Origin: Buddleja alternifolia
Taxonomy: Eukaryota; Streptophyta; Magnoliopsida; Lamiales; Scrophulariaceae
Assembly (NCBI GenBank): GCA_019426215.1
Contig: CM033394.1
Span: 868,001 to 932,000, forward strand
Length of the DNA: 64,000 bases
Direction of reading: 5' to 3'
Shown: piece after piece, positions 22,681 through 33,772 of the stretch
Numbering within the stretch: the first letter of the stretch is position 1
How the letters are laid out: each line of letters starts with the position of its first letter
Translations under genes and position numbers: made by a program
The notes under the pieces: model-generated
What the model saw: only the letters and a program-made list of their open reading frames with translations
What the model was told of the DNA's origin: nothing
Databases searched by the model: none

Positions 22681-23345
22681 ATGGAAGTAGCATTAAGGGA
22701 CATGGGATTAGACAACGAGATGATATCAGTGATCCACGACATGCTCGAATTCATCGACGAACCCGAAAAACCCCAACACCCGTCACGCGCCTACATACGT
22801 GACACGAAAGCCATGAGGTCGACTCCGGCCGACGTCGTCGAGCTTCCGAATTTCGTTTTGTGGTCGACATGCCGGGGTTGATAGCGGACCAAATCAAGGT
22901 CCATCTAGAGGACGACAATGTTTTGGCGGTGAGCGGGGAGAGGCGGCGGAGTGAAAAGGAAGAAGGGGCAAAGTATTTGAGGATGGAGAGGAGGGTTGGG
23001 AAGGTGTTGAAGAAGTTTGTGTTGCCGGATAATGCGGATAAGGAGAGAGTGTCGGCTATATGTGAGGATGGAGTTTTGACAGTGATGGTGGAGAAGAGTC
23101 CACCTCCGCGGCCTAAGACGCCGAGGGTGATTGAAGTGAAGGCTGGTGGCGGAGGCGGTAGAGGTGTTCGACATGGTGGAGAAGGGGTGGAAGTGAAGGG
23201 TGGTGGAGAGGAGAAGGAGGGGGTAAAAAGTGGTGGTCGGCATGAAAGCGAGGTGAGTCATGGTGGCGGTGGTGGTGGTGGAGGAGAGGAGGTGAAGGGT
23301 GCTGGTTGGCATGAAAGTGATGGGAGCCATGGGGAGAGTATATGA
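22681..23345 (+). pseudogene. Class II small heat-shock protein, frameshifted, with Gly/His-rich tail
   Basis: Encodes a cytosolic class II HSP20 chaperone in two frames. The 5' frame (22681-22881) gives MEVALRDMGLDNEM... through ADVVELPNF, then runs out of register into LWSTCRG and a stop. The rest of the alpha-crystallin domain (VVDMPGL...[18 protein letters not shown]...[22 protein letters not shown]...GVLTVMVEK) continues in another frame to 23345. Relative to the intact neighbour at 27339 about four bases are missing where PNSYAFV should be, near 22850. After the normal end (RVIEVK) the frame runs on for about 65 residues of GGGGG, HGGE, HESE and [10 protein letters not shown] segments, not usual for this class. 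A sequencing error could mimic the frameshift. Tandem paralogue of the gene at 27339. Confidence 0.8.
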
Positions 23346-23783
23346 GGTACAGCGAAATTCTAGTTCGCTCGTGGTTCGGAATATCCAAGTGTATTTCAGA
23401 AAATGTATGAATGACCAATTACATGGCAAATATAAAACACTCCTTTTTGTAAAATGCACATGAGTGTGACCAAACCGAAAACGAAAACTGGCTAGAGTCT
23501 ATAATGTATATTGTGTGTATGTAGTTGATGTAATGTTTATGCATCTAAATTAGAGTTCAGTCCAAGTTTGATCGACCATAAGTAATGTGAATTATAAGAG
23601 TTTGGAATATTGTTGTTTTTGTGTACTGTGTTTGAGGTTTTGGTGTAAATTGCAGTGATTATATATGAATTTTTCTGGGTAAATAGTTAATGCATCTTTA
23701 TATAGGAAAATTCTACCTCACTCCTGGCTCGGTCATACCAAATTAATTCATAAGGAAAGTGTATGATATGTGTTCCCCTATTT

Positions 23784-24288
23784 TAGGCAGTGTTCTATTT
23801 TTAGTCGCATAAGATCTCGTCATCCTAATTTCAGTCCCACACTTTATGGGATTCTAAAAAACGTCCAAATAATTTAAAAAAATTGTAATGTCAATTCTTC
23901 TTTTAAACAATGTTAGTTTCATACTTTATTTTGCATTTTAAAAATTGCATTTTGTCCCCTGAACTATACAATATGTATTAAACACCCTCTTAAACAAATA
24001 TTAATGTGCACTTACCCCTAAAAAATTAAGTGCAATAAAAATATGTTTAGTGGGGTAAGTGAAAAAATATATATTTTAGCGGGGTGTTTGGTACATCTTG
24101 TATAGTTCATGGGACAAAATGTAATTATTAAAATGTAAAATATAGTATGATACTAATGTTGTTTAAAAAAAAGATTAACATTACAACGTTTTCAAATTAT
24201 TGGGACGTTTTTTAGAATCCCGTAAATCGTGAGACTAATACTAGAATGATAAGATATTATAGGACTAAAATTGAAATTTTGCCCCTAT
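23784..24288. mobile_element. Foldback MITE, ~0.5 kb
   Basis: Left half (TTTTTAGTCG...TGGGATTCTAAAAAACGTCC...TGCATTTTGTCCC) is inverted in the right half (GGGACAAAATG...GGGACGTTTTTTAGAATCCC...AGGACTAAAATTG). The arms are about 200 bp each with a short centre near 24030. No coding frame. Confidence 0.7.
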
Positions 24289-24603
24289 TTTATTTCATAT
24301 TTTGTTCTACATGTACATATTAAGTATATAATTATATAAATTAAATTTTTTGCTCAAAGTTGGTTTATTCGAATGTGAAACGATTTAATATTTCACTCTA
24401 CAAGCTCATATCGGATTGATCGAGCTAGAACGTTTTGATGCATAAAATATTTTGAACATGGGAGAATGCAATTTTAGTCCCAAGGGATATGGGCCATTGC
24501 AGTTTTGGTACTGAGATGTATCGAACTGTAAAATTAGTCACAGTGAATCTAAATGTTACAATTTTGGTACCGACCACAAAAAATAAAGGACAAAAAAAGG
24601 TGT

Positions 24604-25881
24604 GGCTATGTTTGGTTATGTTTTCAAATCATATTTGGTCCAAAATTTCTATCAAACAATGTTTGTTTCACACAATATTTCATCAAAATTACATAACTTT
24701 TTTCATCCAAAAAAACATAATCATTATTTTTCCTCTTTCTCTCACTTTGTCCTTATCTCATTTTTTCTCCTCTATTTTTTATACAAAAAATTTCTCTCTC
24801 CTCTTAATATCCACAATCTCTCTCTCCTCTCTCTATCCCCCTCTCCTCTTTCTCTCTCTCTCTCCTCACTCTCTCTCTTCACTCTTTCTCTTCTCTTTGA
24901 CAGTGTCTCTTTTTTTTCTTTTTTTTTTGTAAAGTTTTGTCATATTTTTTATCGTGTACCATTAAACTTTAAAATAGAAAAAAGTTTGTTTGTTTGTAAT
25001 TCTATCATGAGAAATAGTATTGATAAAACATAGATTAAAATTTGTGGAGTTTTCTAAAATAAAACTTTCAAATTTTGTTTTTCAACTTAGTTATAGTGAA
25101 AGTATTTGGATTTATATATATATATATTTATATACATATATATGTTATTTGTACATATTATTTTAAAGTTTTACTTATTTTTTATATGTGTGGCTGTGTA
25201 TTATTTATCTCATTGCTAAATTTGTGATTTGATTGTGTGTGTGGATCGAGAAATGCATGTGTATTACCTATATTTATATGTGTATGTTTTCTTAATGTAT
25301 ATTATGTGGAGAAAAAAAAAGGTCTTGGGACAGTCAAAGGCAATTTGACCACGGTCAACTCGGGTTTGACCGAGTCAACCGTGTGGTCAACATGGATTTG
25401 ACTGCGTGAATAGTGACTTGAAGCAAGGGTTTCTTATTTCGTGGTTTTGGTTTGGATTTGGTAATTGAATTGTAGTAGAAGTGACCTGATTATCTAAGAA
25501 TAGGATTGTATTTTAATAATTTTTAAAATAAATTACTTATTAATATTTTGTTTATAAATTAAATTAAAAAAAAGGAAAAAAAAAGAAAAAAGAAAAAAGA
25601 AGAGGGGGGGAGGGGTCATCGTCTTCCCCAATCTCCCCCAACCCCCCTCACACCCCTTTCCCACGCGCGCGCACACACACAGTTTGAGCGCACACAAACA
25701 CACACAATTACACACACAAAAACACACACACAGTCACACACATACACACTATTACACGCACACACAATTCCACACACACGGTCACACACGCACTCTCACA
25801 CACGCTGATACATATATATATGAATATATATACTTTTCTTTTAATTATATATCAACTATTATTAACACTATTACTTATATA

Positions 25882-25913
<32 letters not shown>

Positions 25914-26296
25914 CTTTTCTTTTAATTTTATATAAACTACTATTACTACTATTACACATATATATATGTACACTAATATATATATATATATACACACACT
26001 ACTATTACTTACATATATACATATATATTTATTTATATAATAATTATTTCAATCTCAATATTATATTATAATTTTTAATTATTGACAGACAAAAACTTAC
26101 ATGATTTGACAGCTATAGTAATTTATATTCCCTCCGAAAACAAAACCAAACACTATCTCACCAAAAAATCACTCAAAAACCAACTCCCAAAACATAACCA
26201 AACATTATCCCATCAAAATTGCTTTTCGTGTCCCCATAAAATTTTCACCAATAATTTTCATCAAAATACCATCCCAAAACATAACCAAACATAGCC
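24604..26296. mobile_element. Non-autonomous Harbinger-like element, 1.7 kb (copy 1)
   Basis: Ends GGCTATGTTTGGTTATGTTTT and exact complement, with a 3-bp target duplication TGT (24601-24603, 26297-26299). The right end repeats the AAAACATAACCAAACA motif internally several times. The middle is simple sequence: CT runs (24780-24900), CA runs (25670-25810), and TA/TG runs (25805-26050). No transposase. A relative in the other orientation is at 30043-31079. Harbinger affiliation is inferred from 3-bp target sites and GG...TTTGGTT ends. Confidence 0.75.
25670..26040. repeat. Cluster of (CA)n, (TG)n and (TA)n microsatellites
   Basis: CACACA-rich segment 25670-25810, then alternating ATATAT, TGTGTG and ATATAC blocks, inside the Harbinger-like element. 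Confidence 0.9.
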
Positions 26297-26814
26297 TGTA
26301 TTTCTCACGCATGGTTAATTGATTAAACCAATTTTGGACTCATTAGATCTAAAACCATCAAATGTCCAACTATTTTCACGTTAAAAGGAAAAATTGTTAT
26401 CCAAACCCTGCCCAATCCCGTGGGCCGGCCATCCCTCCATCACACAACCAGCCCCTCCACCGCCCCACAATCGGTCGCCACCAAACCACTGCACCACCCG
26501 CGCCCACCTCGCCTTAGTCTCACCCGTCTACCCACTGAACGCCCCCACCCTCCAGCTACCAGATTCTGTTTGTATGTGTGTTTTCTCGTCATGTGTGTGG
26601 GGAACGGGGGACGTCTTCTTTCACTTCAATTTTTTAAAAAATTGTTTAATAAATATATTATATTTTGCATCTTATAAATATTTTATAGGCAGAAATGACG
26701 CAAGTTACGTGCAAACGTTCATTTTCCTTAAAAAATCGACGAATATGACCAAAATTGTGACATAGCATAATTTATGGAACTAATTTTACAATCTTGTAAA
26801 TTTCCACCAAAATA

Positions 26815-26984
26815 TGTTGGTCTAGTAGTATCCACCTTCCGTTTTATGTGAGAGATTTTGAGTTCGAATTCAGGTTGCCACTTTATGAAATTAGATGTAA
26901 TCTTTAACTCAGAATTATGACTATCAACTCAGATTTATCATGCTAGATATGTAGGGTATCTCTCCTCCTGAATTAAAAAAAAAA
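26815..26984 (+). mobile_element. tRNA-derived SINE, copy 2
   Basis: Same family as 5847-6058: head TTGGTCTAGTAGTATCCACC, box-B-like GAGTTCGAATTCAGG, body with GACTATCAACTCAGATTTAT, tail GAATTAAAAAAAAAA. Short flanking duplication CAAAATA (26808-26814 and 26985-26991). Confidence 0.8.
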
Positions 26985-27164
26985 CAAAATACAATTCTTC
27001 CTTCTAAAAATGTAAAGAGTATAACCACTTATCATACAAAAATGTAATAAATGATTGAGCGTACTCTAATTTGAAATAGAAACCTCACTTGGGTTTGCAC
27101 CAAGTTCCACAAAATTACGAGAACCTCCTAGAACCTCTTCACTTCACTCCATCCATTTCCCTCC

Positions 27165-27176
27165 AGAAACTTCTTC
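27165..27176 (+). promoter_or_regulatory. Heat-shock element upstream of sHSP gene 2
   Basis: AGAAACTTCTTC contains the perfect inverted GAAnnTTC core of a heat-shock element. It lies about 25 bp upstream of the TATA box; more GAA and TTC modules (GTTCC, AGAACC, AGAACC, CTTC) lie at 27105-27145. Binding by heat-shock factors is established for this motif. Confidence 0.65.
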
Positions 27177-27195
27177 ATCCTTCTTCTCCCCCTCC

Positions 27196-27204
27196 TATAT
27201 ATAT
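27196..27204 (+). promoter_or_regulatory. TATA box of sHSP gene 2
   Basis: TATATATAT about 135 bp upstream of the start codon and directly after the heat-shock element. Confidence 0.6.
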
Positions 27205-27338
27205 GTGTGTATATCTATCTATATACACACACACAACAACATCAACAATCATATTCATCACCTTACTTACAAATTCCCTTAAAATCATCAAATTCTGAAA
27301 TAATAAAAAAAATCCCCAAATCCTGCAAGCAATTAACC

Positions 27339-27806
27339 ATGGACATCAGATTTCTAGGGTTCGACAATCCACTCCTCCACACCCTCCACAACATAATCGA
27401 TCACAACAACGACGACAACGACAACAAATCGACCTACGTCCGCGACGCCAGGGCCATGGCGGCGACGCCGGCGGACGTCAAGGAATACCCGAACTCCTAC
27501 GCGTTCGTGATCGACATGCCGGGGTTGAAATCCGGCGACATTAAGGTGCAGATCGAGGACGATAATGTGCTTGTAATCAGCGGCGAGCGGAGGAGAGAGG
27601 AGGAGAAGGAGAAGGCCGCCGCCGCGAAGTATGTGAGGATGGAGCGGCGCGTGGGGAAGTTTATGAGGAAATTTAACTTGCCGGAAAATGCTGACACGGA
27701 GAAGATAACGGCGGTTTGCAAGGACGGTGTGCTGACTGTGACAGTGGAGAAGTTGCCGCCGCCGCAGCCGAAGAAGCCGAAGACTATTGAAGTGAGGATA
27801 GCTTAA
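27339..27806 (+). CDS. Cytosolic class II small heat-shock protein (~17.5 kDa)
   Basis: Intronless, 155 residues; ATP-independent chaperone of the HSP20 family that binds unfolding proteins in the cytosol. Domain order: short N-arm [16 protein letters not shown], the class II motif [22 protein letters not shown], alpha-crystallin domain from about residue 45 with [49 protein letters not shown] and [21 protein letters not shown], then the [10 protein letters not shown]-terminal tail. I used the ATG at 27339 rather than the longer frame that starts at 27207 because that extra part is 5' leader. A heat-shock element and TATA box precede it. Paralogue of the frameshifted copy 4.7 kb upstream in the same orientation. 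Confidence 0.95.
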   Translation: MDIRFLGFDNPLLHTLHNIIDHNNDDNDNKSTYVRDARAMAATPADVKEYPNSYAFVIDMPGLKSGDIKVQIEDDNVLVISGERRREEEKEKAAAAKYVRMERRVGKFMRKFNLPENADTEKITAVCKDGVLTVTVEKLPPPQPKKPKTIEVRIA

Positions 27807-27864
27807 TTAAGGAGTGTTATTGGAGGTATATATATAAGATAGCTTAATTAAGGAGTGTTATTGG
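27798..27864 (+). repeat. 26-bp direct repeat overlapping the sHSP2 stop codon
   Basis: ATAGCTTAATTAAGGAGTG plus TTATTGG occurs at 27798-27823 and 27839-27864. The first copy includes the TAA stop. It is a small recent duplication at the coding/3'-UTR boundary. Confidence 0.85.
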
Positions 27865-27869
27865 TGATA

Positions 27870-29925
27870 TGTAGTATGTATGTTTAATGTTGCTAATTAA
27901 GAAAAAGAATTGTGAGATTTTAAGAGTGTTTGATTATATGTATTTGATGTTTACTAGAAATTCGAAAATTCTAGCTTGATCTTGGCTCAGGCACTTTAAT
28001 TTAAATTGAAGTGTAATTTTTTTTTTGGGAATTTTGATTTAAATTGAAGTGTAATCGTTTTTTGAAAAATTCTAGTTCGATCTTGGCTCGAGAACTTTAG
28101 ATTAAATTGAAGTGTAATCCTTTGTGGTACTATGAGCTGAATTTCAGCTTAGATCTTGTTTTCTTTGATTAAAGTGTTATTTTAATTCTTCTTGTCATTA
28201 ATCTGCGATGTAATTTAGTTATCTTGTAAATTATTTTTAAAAAAAATTACTAAACTTTTTCTAAAATAATTTCTTTATTTTTTTATTTCAAGATTCATTC
28301 TTAAAACTTTTCTTTTGGAAAAACTCGAAAGTTAATATTAACAAATTTTTGGATTAAATTAACGTTTTTTGAAGTTAAGGATTGATTATTTTGATTTTTG
28401 TTTATTAATTTTTTATTTTGGATTAACTAATAGATTCTATATTACGAATTTTATTTCAATATTAACTATTTTAAAAAATTTATATAATTTATTTTTCATA
28501 ACATGGTAATAATTGCAAAATACTATTATTAACTTTTTTAGAAGACTAAAAAAACCTGCAAATTTATAATTAAAATTATTAGTTTCATTTATCATAAAAA
28601 ATTTAAATGAAATAATTTATCATCAAAATTATTTTTCTCGTCATTAACTCAAAAAGCAAGTTATTCCTAAATAATATTTAGGTTCATTATCTCGAGTTTA
28701 AGCTAAACTTTTTTATTCGAGGTTGCAATATTTGATATGGTCCATTACATCTCGTGAAATAATTTTTGTAGAGCCAATGAGTCCACGTCCGTTTTAGTTG
28801 AAATAAGCGTAATTTACAAAACAATTTTATTATACTTGTTATATAATTTATTACAATTTAGTTAGTGAATTACATTGAATCGAGCTAGAATTTTTAGTTG
28901 CAAGCAATTTAGAATTGAACCCAATCTAATTCAAGTTTGAATTTTAGTTATTATTATGACATTTCATTACAAGTAACTCGGAATCAACTGAACTAATTTA
29001 GATCAAAATGTAACATCATTTAGTTACATTTAGAATACAGAAGTAGATAGGTCAAATACGCCTAGAAATAGTGTTAGGTCGATTCAAAGAATTTTATAAC
29101 ATTTTTCAAAAACCCAATGAATTTTATGACTCATGACCAAGCAAGCGGTAAAATGTCATGTAGACAAGAAGTCTACAACAGGCGAAAAAATGAAAATACA
29201 CGAAAGTGCAAGTGATACACCAAATTTGGGTCCTGGGTTGTTTTCGCACACGAACTTGTCGGTGTAATTGATTCTTCTCGCCAAAACTCTCAGGTCAATC
29301 ATTCATACCAGGTTAGTGATTAGTGAAAGTGAATACGAGTTCAGCCTTCATCAATTACAAATTATACTCTGGTATTAGGTTCGAAGAATCCGCGTGTTTT
29401 TAAATGGATCAAATAGGGTCGATCCGTAACTTTAAGTGTGATCCGAGATCAGGAACATCTATTAACTACACGTGGTGTGATCTTAGGGCCCCAACTATCA
29501 TCATCATATCCGTACGATACAACATCTATAAATATCACCTCAAAATAAGTAACAAGAGTTCACAATATGATTTTCTATTATAAATTTGAGAGTAAGTTCC
29601 CTATATACAAATTTGGGCTCTTCGTACGCAAATACGACTCTCCAATTGGAAGTGTATCTCATACTTGAACTACGATAGACTTGATCCTCAAGTGAGTGCG
29701 TAGATAACTTAGTATTATTTAAGTGTAGTCTATAATTTAACTTTCACCTCGTCTAATTATACGACTTGACCCTAAGATAGAAAGGATCCCCGGATCTGAC
29801 CTAAATCAGCAAGTATACACATGTAGATGTTTTCACAACTCCTCTCGAATCAAAATTTAAATTATAATAGTTTTGAAAAAATCTTAAATGCACATGTTTC
29901 GATACCTTTTGTAGATTAACATATA
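27870..29925. other. Intergenic, no gene seen
   Basis: AT-rich with stops in all frames. The first 300 bases repeat the phrase TTAAATTGAAGTGTAAT three times (about 28000-28120). No TE ends recognised. Confidence 0.5.
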
Positions 29926-30042
29926 GTGTATTCTATTCCCATTTCATATGCTAAAAGGTGCAGACATCATCATGTGACGTATTGTAATGATGATGTGGAA
30001 CAATCCGCGATCACTCTTAAATAATAGTTTTCAGAAAATTAT

Positions 30043-30855
30043 GGTTATGTTTGGTTATGTTTTGGGATGGTATTTTGGTGAGAATTATTGGTGAAAATTT
30101 TATGGGGACACGTGCAATTTTGATGGGATAATGTTTGGTTATGTTTTGGGTGTTGATTTTTGAGTGATTTTTTGGTGAGATAGTGTTTGGTTTTGTTTTC
30201 AGAGGGAACATAAATTAGTGTAGCTGTCAAATCATGTAAGTTTTTGTCTGTCAATAATTAAAAGTTATAATATAATATTGAGATTGTAATAATAATTATA
30301 TAGATAAATATATATGTATATATGTACAAATTTATGTGTATATATGTAGGTAATAGTAATATATATATTGTAACTATATGTATATATAGAAAAAAATATA
30401 TTTAATTTAAAAAAAAATTGAAGACGAAAATGTGGTCTTCAATTTGCTTTTTTTCTTCTTCAAATTATATATATAATATATATATAAAATTATATTTAAT
30501 TATAAATTTATATTTAATTTACAAAAATTATATAAAAAAGAAAATTTAAGAAATGTCCTCTTCAATTTCGTTTATTTATTTTTTTATTCTGATTGTATAA
30601 AAAATATATATATATAATTATTTTTAATTATAATATTATATTTAATTTACGAAAATAAAAAAAAAGAAAATTGAAGACGACACTGAAGATGTCGTCTTCA
30701 ATTTTCTTTATATATATCTTTATATATATTATATATATATATATATATATAAAGTGAAGACGACATCTTAGATGTCTTCTTCTAAATATATTATAATATA
30801 TATATATATATATATATATGAAGACGACATTGTGGATGTCGTCTTCCATATTAAA

Positions 30856-30886
<31 letters not shown>

Positions 30887-31079
30887 GAGAGAGAGAGAGA
30901 GAGAGAAAGTGAGAGAGTGAGAGAGAGAACGTGAGAGTGAGAAAAAGTGGGAGACATAATGATGATGTTTTTTTTGAAGAGAAATTAACAACTTTTTCGG
31001 ATGAAAATTGTGTGATCCAAACGATGTCGGACGAAAATTTCTAGCGAAAATGGTGTTGAAAACGTAACCAAACATAGCC
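30043..31079. mobile_element. Non-autonomous Harbinger-like element, 1.0 kb (copy 2)
   Basis: Left end GGTTATGTTTGGTTATGTTTT and right end complement of GGCTATGTTTGGTTACG, with TAT duplicated at 30040-30042 and 31080-31082. Left 220 bp match the right end of the 24604-26296 copy in inverse orientation. The interior 30420-30860 holds a row of GAAGACGACAT hairpins separated by (AT)n. The pre-insertion site survives as a paralogue nearby (31232-31480). Confidence 0.82.
30420..30860. repeat. Row of GAAGACGACAT / GATGTCGTCTTC hairpins
   Basis: Four to five short inverted repeats in succession: near 30420 (GAAGACGAAAATGTGGTCTTC), 30673-30705 (GAAGACGACACTGAAGATGTCGTCTTC, written here in parts), 30755-30785 and 30822-30850. 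Each has a stem of 9-14 bp with a loop of 4-8, and they are spaced by (AT)n runs. Inside a Harbinger-like element. Confidence 0.7.
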
Positions 31080-31231
31080 TATAGTTTGGAGTCGTTCTGA
31101 TTGAAGAAAATTTTAGTTCTAATTCTGATTCGTTCTGATTGAACCTAATAGTAATTCACAAAATTTGTGATTCATGTGATTGACTATCACATTATAAGAC
31201 AAGTGAATTACACTTCAAATCAGCCAAATGT

Positions 31232-31480
31232 ATAAGTTATTTCATTCCCATTTCATACACTAAAAGGTGTAGAGTATTCGACATCATCATGTGACGTAAT
31301 TCTAATGATGATGTGGAATAACGCAACTCAATCACTCCTAAATAATACCTTTCAGGAAATTTTAGTTCAAATTCGTTCTGGTCGAACCTAATAATAATTC
31401 ACAAGATTTGTTATTCATGTGATTGATTATAACATTATAAGAAGAGTGAATTACACTTCAAATCAGTCAAATTCAATCTG
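31232..31480. repeat. Paralogous copy of the segment that hosts Harbinger-like copy 2
   Basis: Matches 29930-30042 joined to 31080-31230: CCCATTTCATA, CTAAAAGGTG, GACATCATCATGTGACGTA, AATGATGATGTGGAA and, after the insertion point, TTCGTTCTG, GAACCTAATA, TTCACAA, TTCATGTGATTGA and GTGAATTACACTTCAAATCA. It lacks the element and so shows the empty site. Confidence 0.8.
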
Positions 31481-31841
31481 GGCTAGAATATTTTTATACA
31501 CCCTCTATTTTGATATATATATATATATATATATATATTCCATCTTGAAAGTTCAAGTCTAGGTCTAAGCACGACACTCTTGGTAGACTTCACACACAAG
31601 ACCAACATTTATGTTCACAAAGTCTACGCATAAGTCGTCCATGAGGTACCGCACTTTTCTTATCCCATTTTACACTTTGATCAAAGAATGATGTAAGGCA
31701 TTTCTTGGGCCCCAAATCAATTACTTAGCCACCACTTATAAGCAATAAGCAACAACAAAGAAGCTTCTTTCTACATTACAAGAAACTCACCAAGGAAACC
31801 CCCTTATATAATACACACCAATGCACACTCACTTGATCATC

Positions 31842-32926
31842 ATGGCTGATAATCATCCCTACACGAACATGCCCGGGTCCCACGACTCGTCGATGAGCAA
31901 TGCCCACGAGATGAATTTTGAGGTTTCGGATTTCCTTGAGTTCAGTGGCTGGATTGAGGAGGATCCCGGACTTTATTCCACACCGGAAAGTTGTAATCCG
32001 AGTTATACGACTAATGAAGTAGTCGTCAACTCGAGTGGTATTAGCAGCAACTTGTATGAAGGAACTATCGATAGTAAGTAAAGCCAATATATATCATAAA
32101 GTCATAATGCGTCTAAATATTGTATATTGTTAAACCCCCTTACACACACACACACACATACTTGGTTATATTGTCAAATTTCATATGTAGATTAAAGTCA
32201 AATTCCTAAATTACCCTACCATATGAACTAAGATATGTAGCTCTTCCTCCAGAATTAAGAAATCTGACTCTGTCCCTCGTTGAGTTTTTATATGCTAGAA
32301 AGTTCGACTAACATTAGGACGATTAATAACGCAGTTTTTGGTATTATCAGGAAATAGGAGTGTTAGTAAGGAGAAGAAAGAAATCAAAGACAAAGTTGCT
32401 TTCAAAACCAAGTCAGAGGTTGAAGTATTGGATGATGGCTTCAAATGGAGGAAATATGGGAAGAAGAAGGTCAAAAATAGCCCAAATCCAAGGTAAGGAA
32501 TTAAATCATTTCTCCCTGCAATTAGAGCTAGAAACCAATCAAATTACCCGATATTCAATTCGAGATCGACCATTAAAAGTTCGTTTGAGCTTGATTTGTT
32601 TACATAACAAACCAAGCTTGAACGCTTTTTTTCCCAGTAAAAACACGTAGAGTTTTCCAAGTCCTAATTCTTTTCAACAAGAGCTATCATAAATTGTCTA
32701 TAAAACATATAAGAACAATGGATAATGCATTTTCAACACACTTCTTTTCATGTTAGCATATTGAATCTTATACTCACAACCATATCATGTAATGAACAGG
32801 AACTACTACAGATGCTCAGTCGAACGGTGCCCGGTGAAAAAGAGAGTCGAGAGAGACAAAGAGGATCCATGTTACGTGGTAACAACCTACGAAGGAATCC
32901 ACAACCACCAAGGTCCTCATCCCTGA
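31842..32926 (+). CDS. WRKY50: WRKY transcription factor, group IIc, WRKYGKK type (WRKY50-like)
   Basis: Three exons, 31842-32073, 32351-32492 and 32800-32926, join to 166 codons plus stop. The single WRKY domain reads [27 protein letters not shown]; GKK replaces the usual GQK, which marks the WRKY50/51/59 subgroup. The zinc ligands are C-X4-C (CSVERC) and H-X-H (HNH). The intron that splits the domain after the codon pair PR|N is in the conserved WRKY position (AG|G). Upstream VSKEKKEIKDKVAFKTKSEVEVL is the usual lead-in of WRKY50. The N-terminal part is acidic and aromatic (DFLEFSGWIEEDPG). In Arabidopsis these factors act in salicylate/jasmonate defence signalling and WRKYGKK members bind W-boxes less strictly (family knowledge). 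A TATATAATA run sits at 31805. The protein ends at HNHQGPHP, slightly short. Confidence 0.93.
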
Positions 32927-33018
32927 TCTCAATCATGGAAATTTTTCATCAAAAATACTATTAGTATTGTGTAACATATTTCTCCAAGAGTAGTCGGAAG
33001 AAATTATATGTATATTTA

Positions 33019-33393
33019 GGTTGTTAACAAGGGAAACTTGTAGTATTAGTCTCATACGATAGAGTTTTTTGCAATCTTAGTCCCACTGTTTACAAACTTA
33101 CAAAATTAGTCTAATACGACGTATCTTTTTCATTTTTAGTCTCAATTGCTAAAAAAGGGAAGAAAAACGTTATTCTTGTTCATTGATTTGCACGTGACCA
33201 TTACTTATTTCCTAAATCCTTAACGGCGCGTGCACGCTACACACGAAATTCCATCTATTTTAATGAATTAGATCAGAATTGCCAAAAATAGAATCCTATG
33301 GGACTATTTTTGTAACTTTGGAAACAATGAGACTAAAATTGCGAGAACACTATCCTATGAGATCAATATTGCGATTTTTCCTTGTTAATAACC
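33019..33393. mobile_element. Foldback MITE downstream of WRKY50
   Basis: Starts GGTTGTTAACAAGGGAAAC and ends with the inverse TTTTCCTTGTTAATAACC. Both arms repeat inverted phrases such as ATTAGTCTCATACGATAG and CTATCCTATGAGATCAAT, about 130 bp per arm, around a GC-richer centre (33200-33245). Lies within 100 bp of the WRKY50 stop, so it could be in the transcript. Confidence 0.7.
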
Positions 33394-33772
33394 TGTAATG
33401 GCCTAGCAAATCGGACTCGTCTTGCATTTAGACTCGACAATAGGGATTATTCTTACGGCTCCGGGAATTTCAAGTTCTGGAACAATTGGAACAGTACTGT
33501 ATATATGGGGTCCAACACATATATAGATGATCGTGATTATTTCAACATTTGGAGTCCCGAGACACCCTAAAAATCCTTCTTTTCAGGAATTCAGTGCATC
33601 AACATGAGCAAAAACTTTGTGGATTCACAATTTTCAGCCAATTTGTACACATTCAATAAAAAAGCATAGTATAGCATATATGGCTGCTACTGCATGGCTT
33701 TAAAAACCTCAAAATCCCATATTTAAAACATAAATACTCAACAAAAACAATACCTTTTCTCGTTTCTCTTCG

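Noticed and set aside
22905..23459. 184-codon minus-strand frame
   Set aside because: Antisense shadow of the frameshifted sHSP gene and its repeat tail.
25533..26071. Several frames rich in His/Thr or Ile/Tyr
   Set aside because: Translation of CA, TG and TA microsatellites.
26082..26294. 70-codon frame shared with 30045-30254 (minus)
   Set aside because: It is the subterminal repeat of the Harbinger-like element read as protein; KHNQT repeats come from the AAACATAACCAAACA motif.
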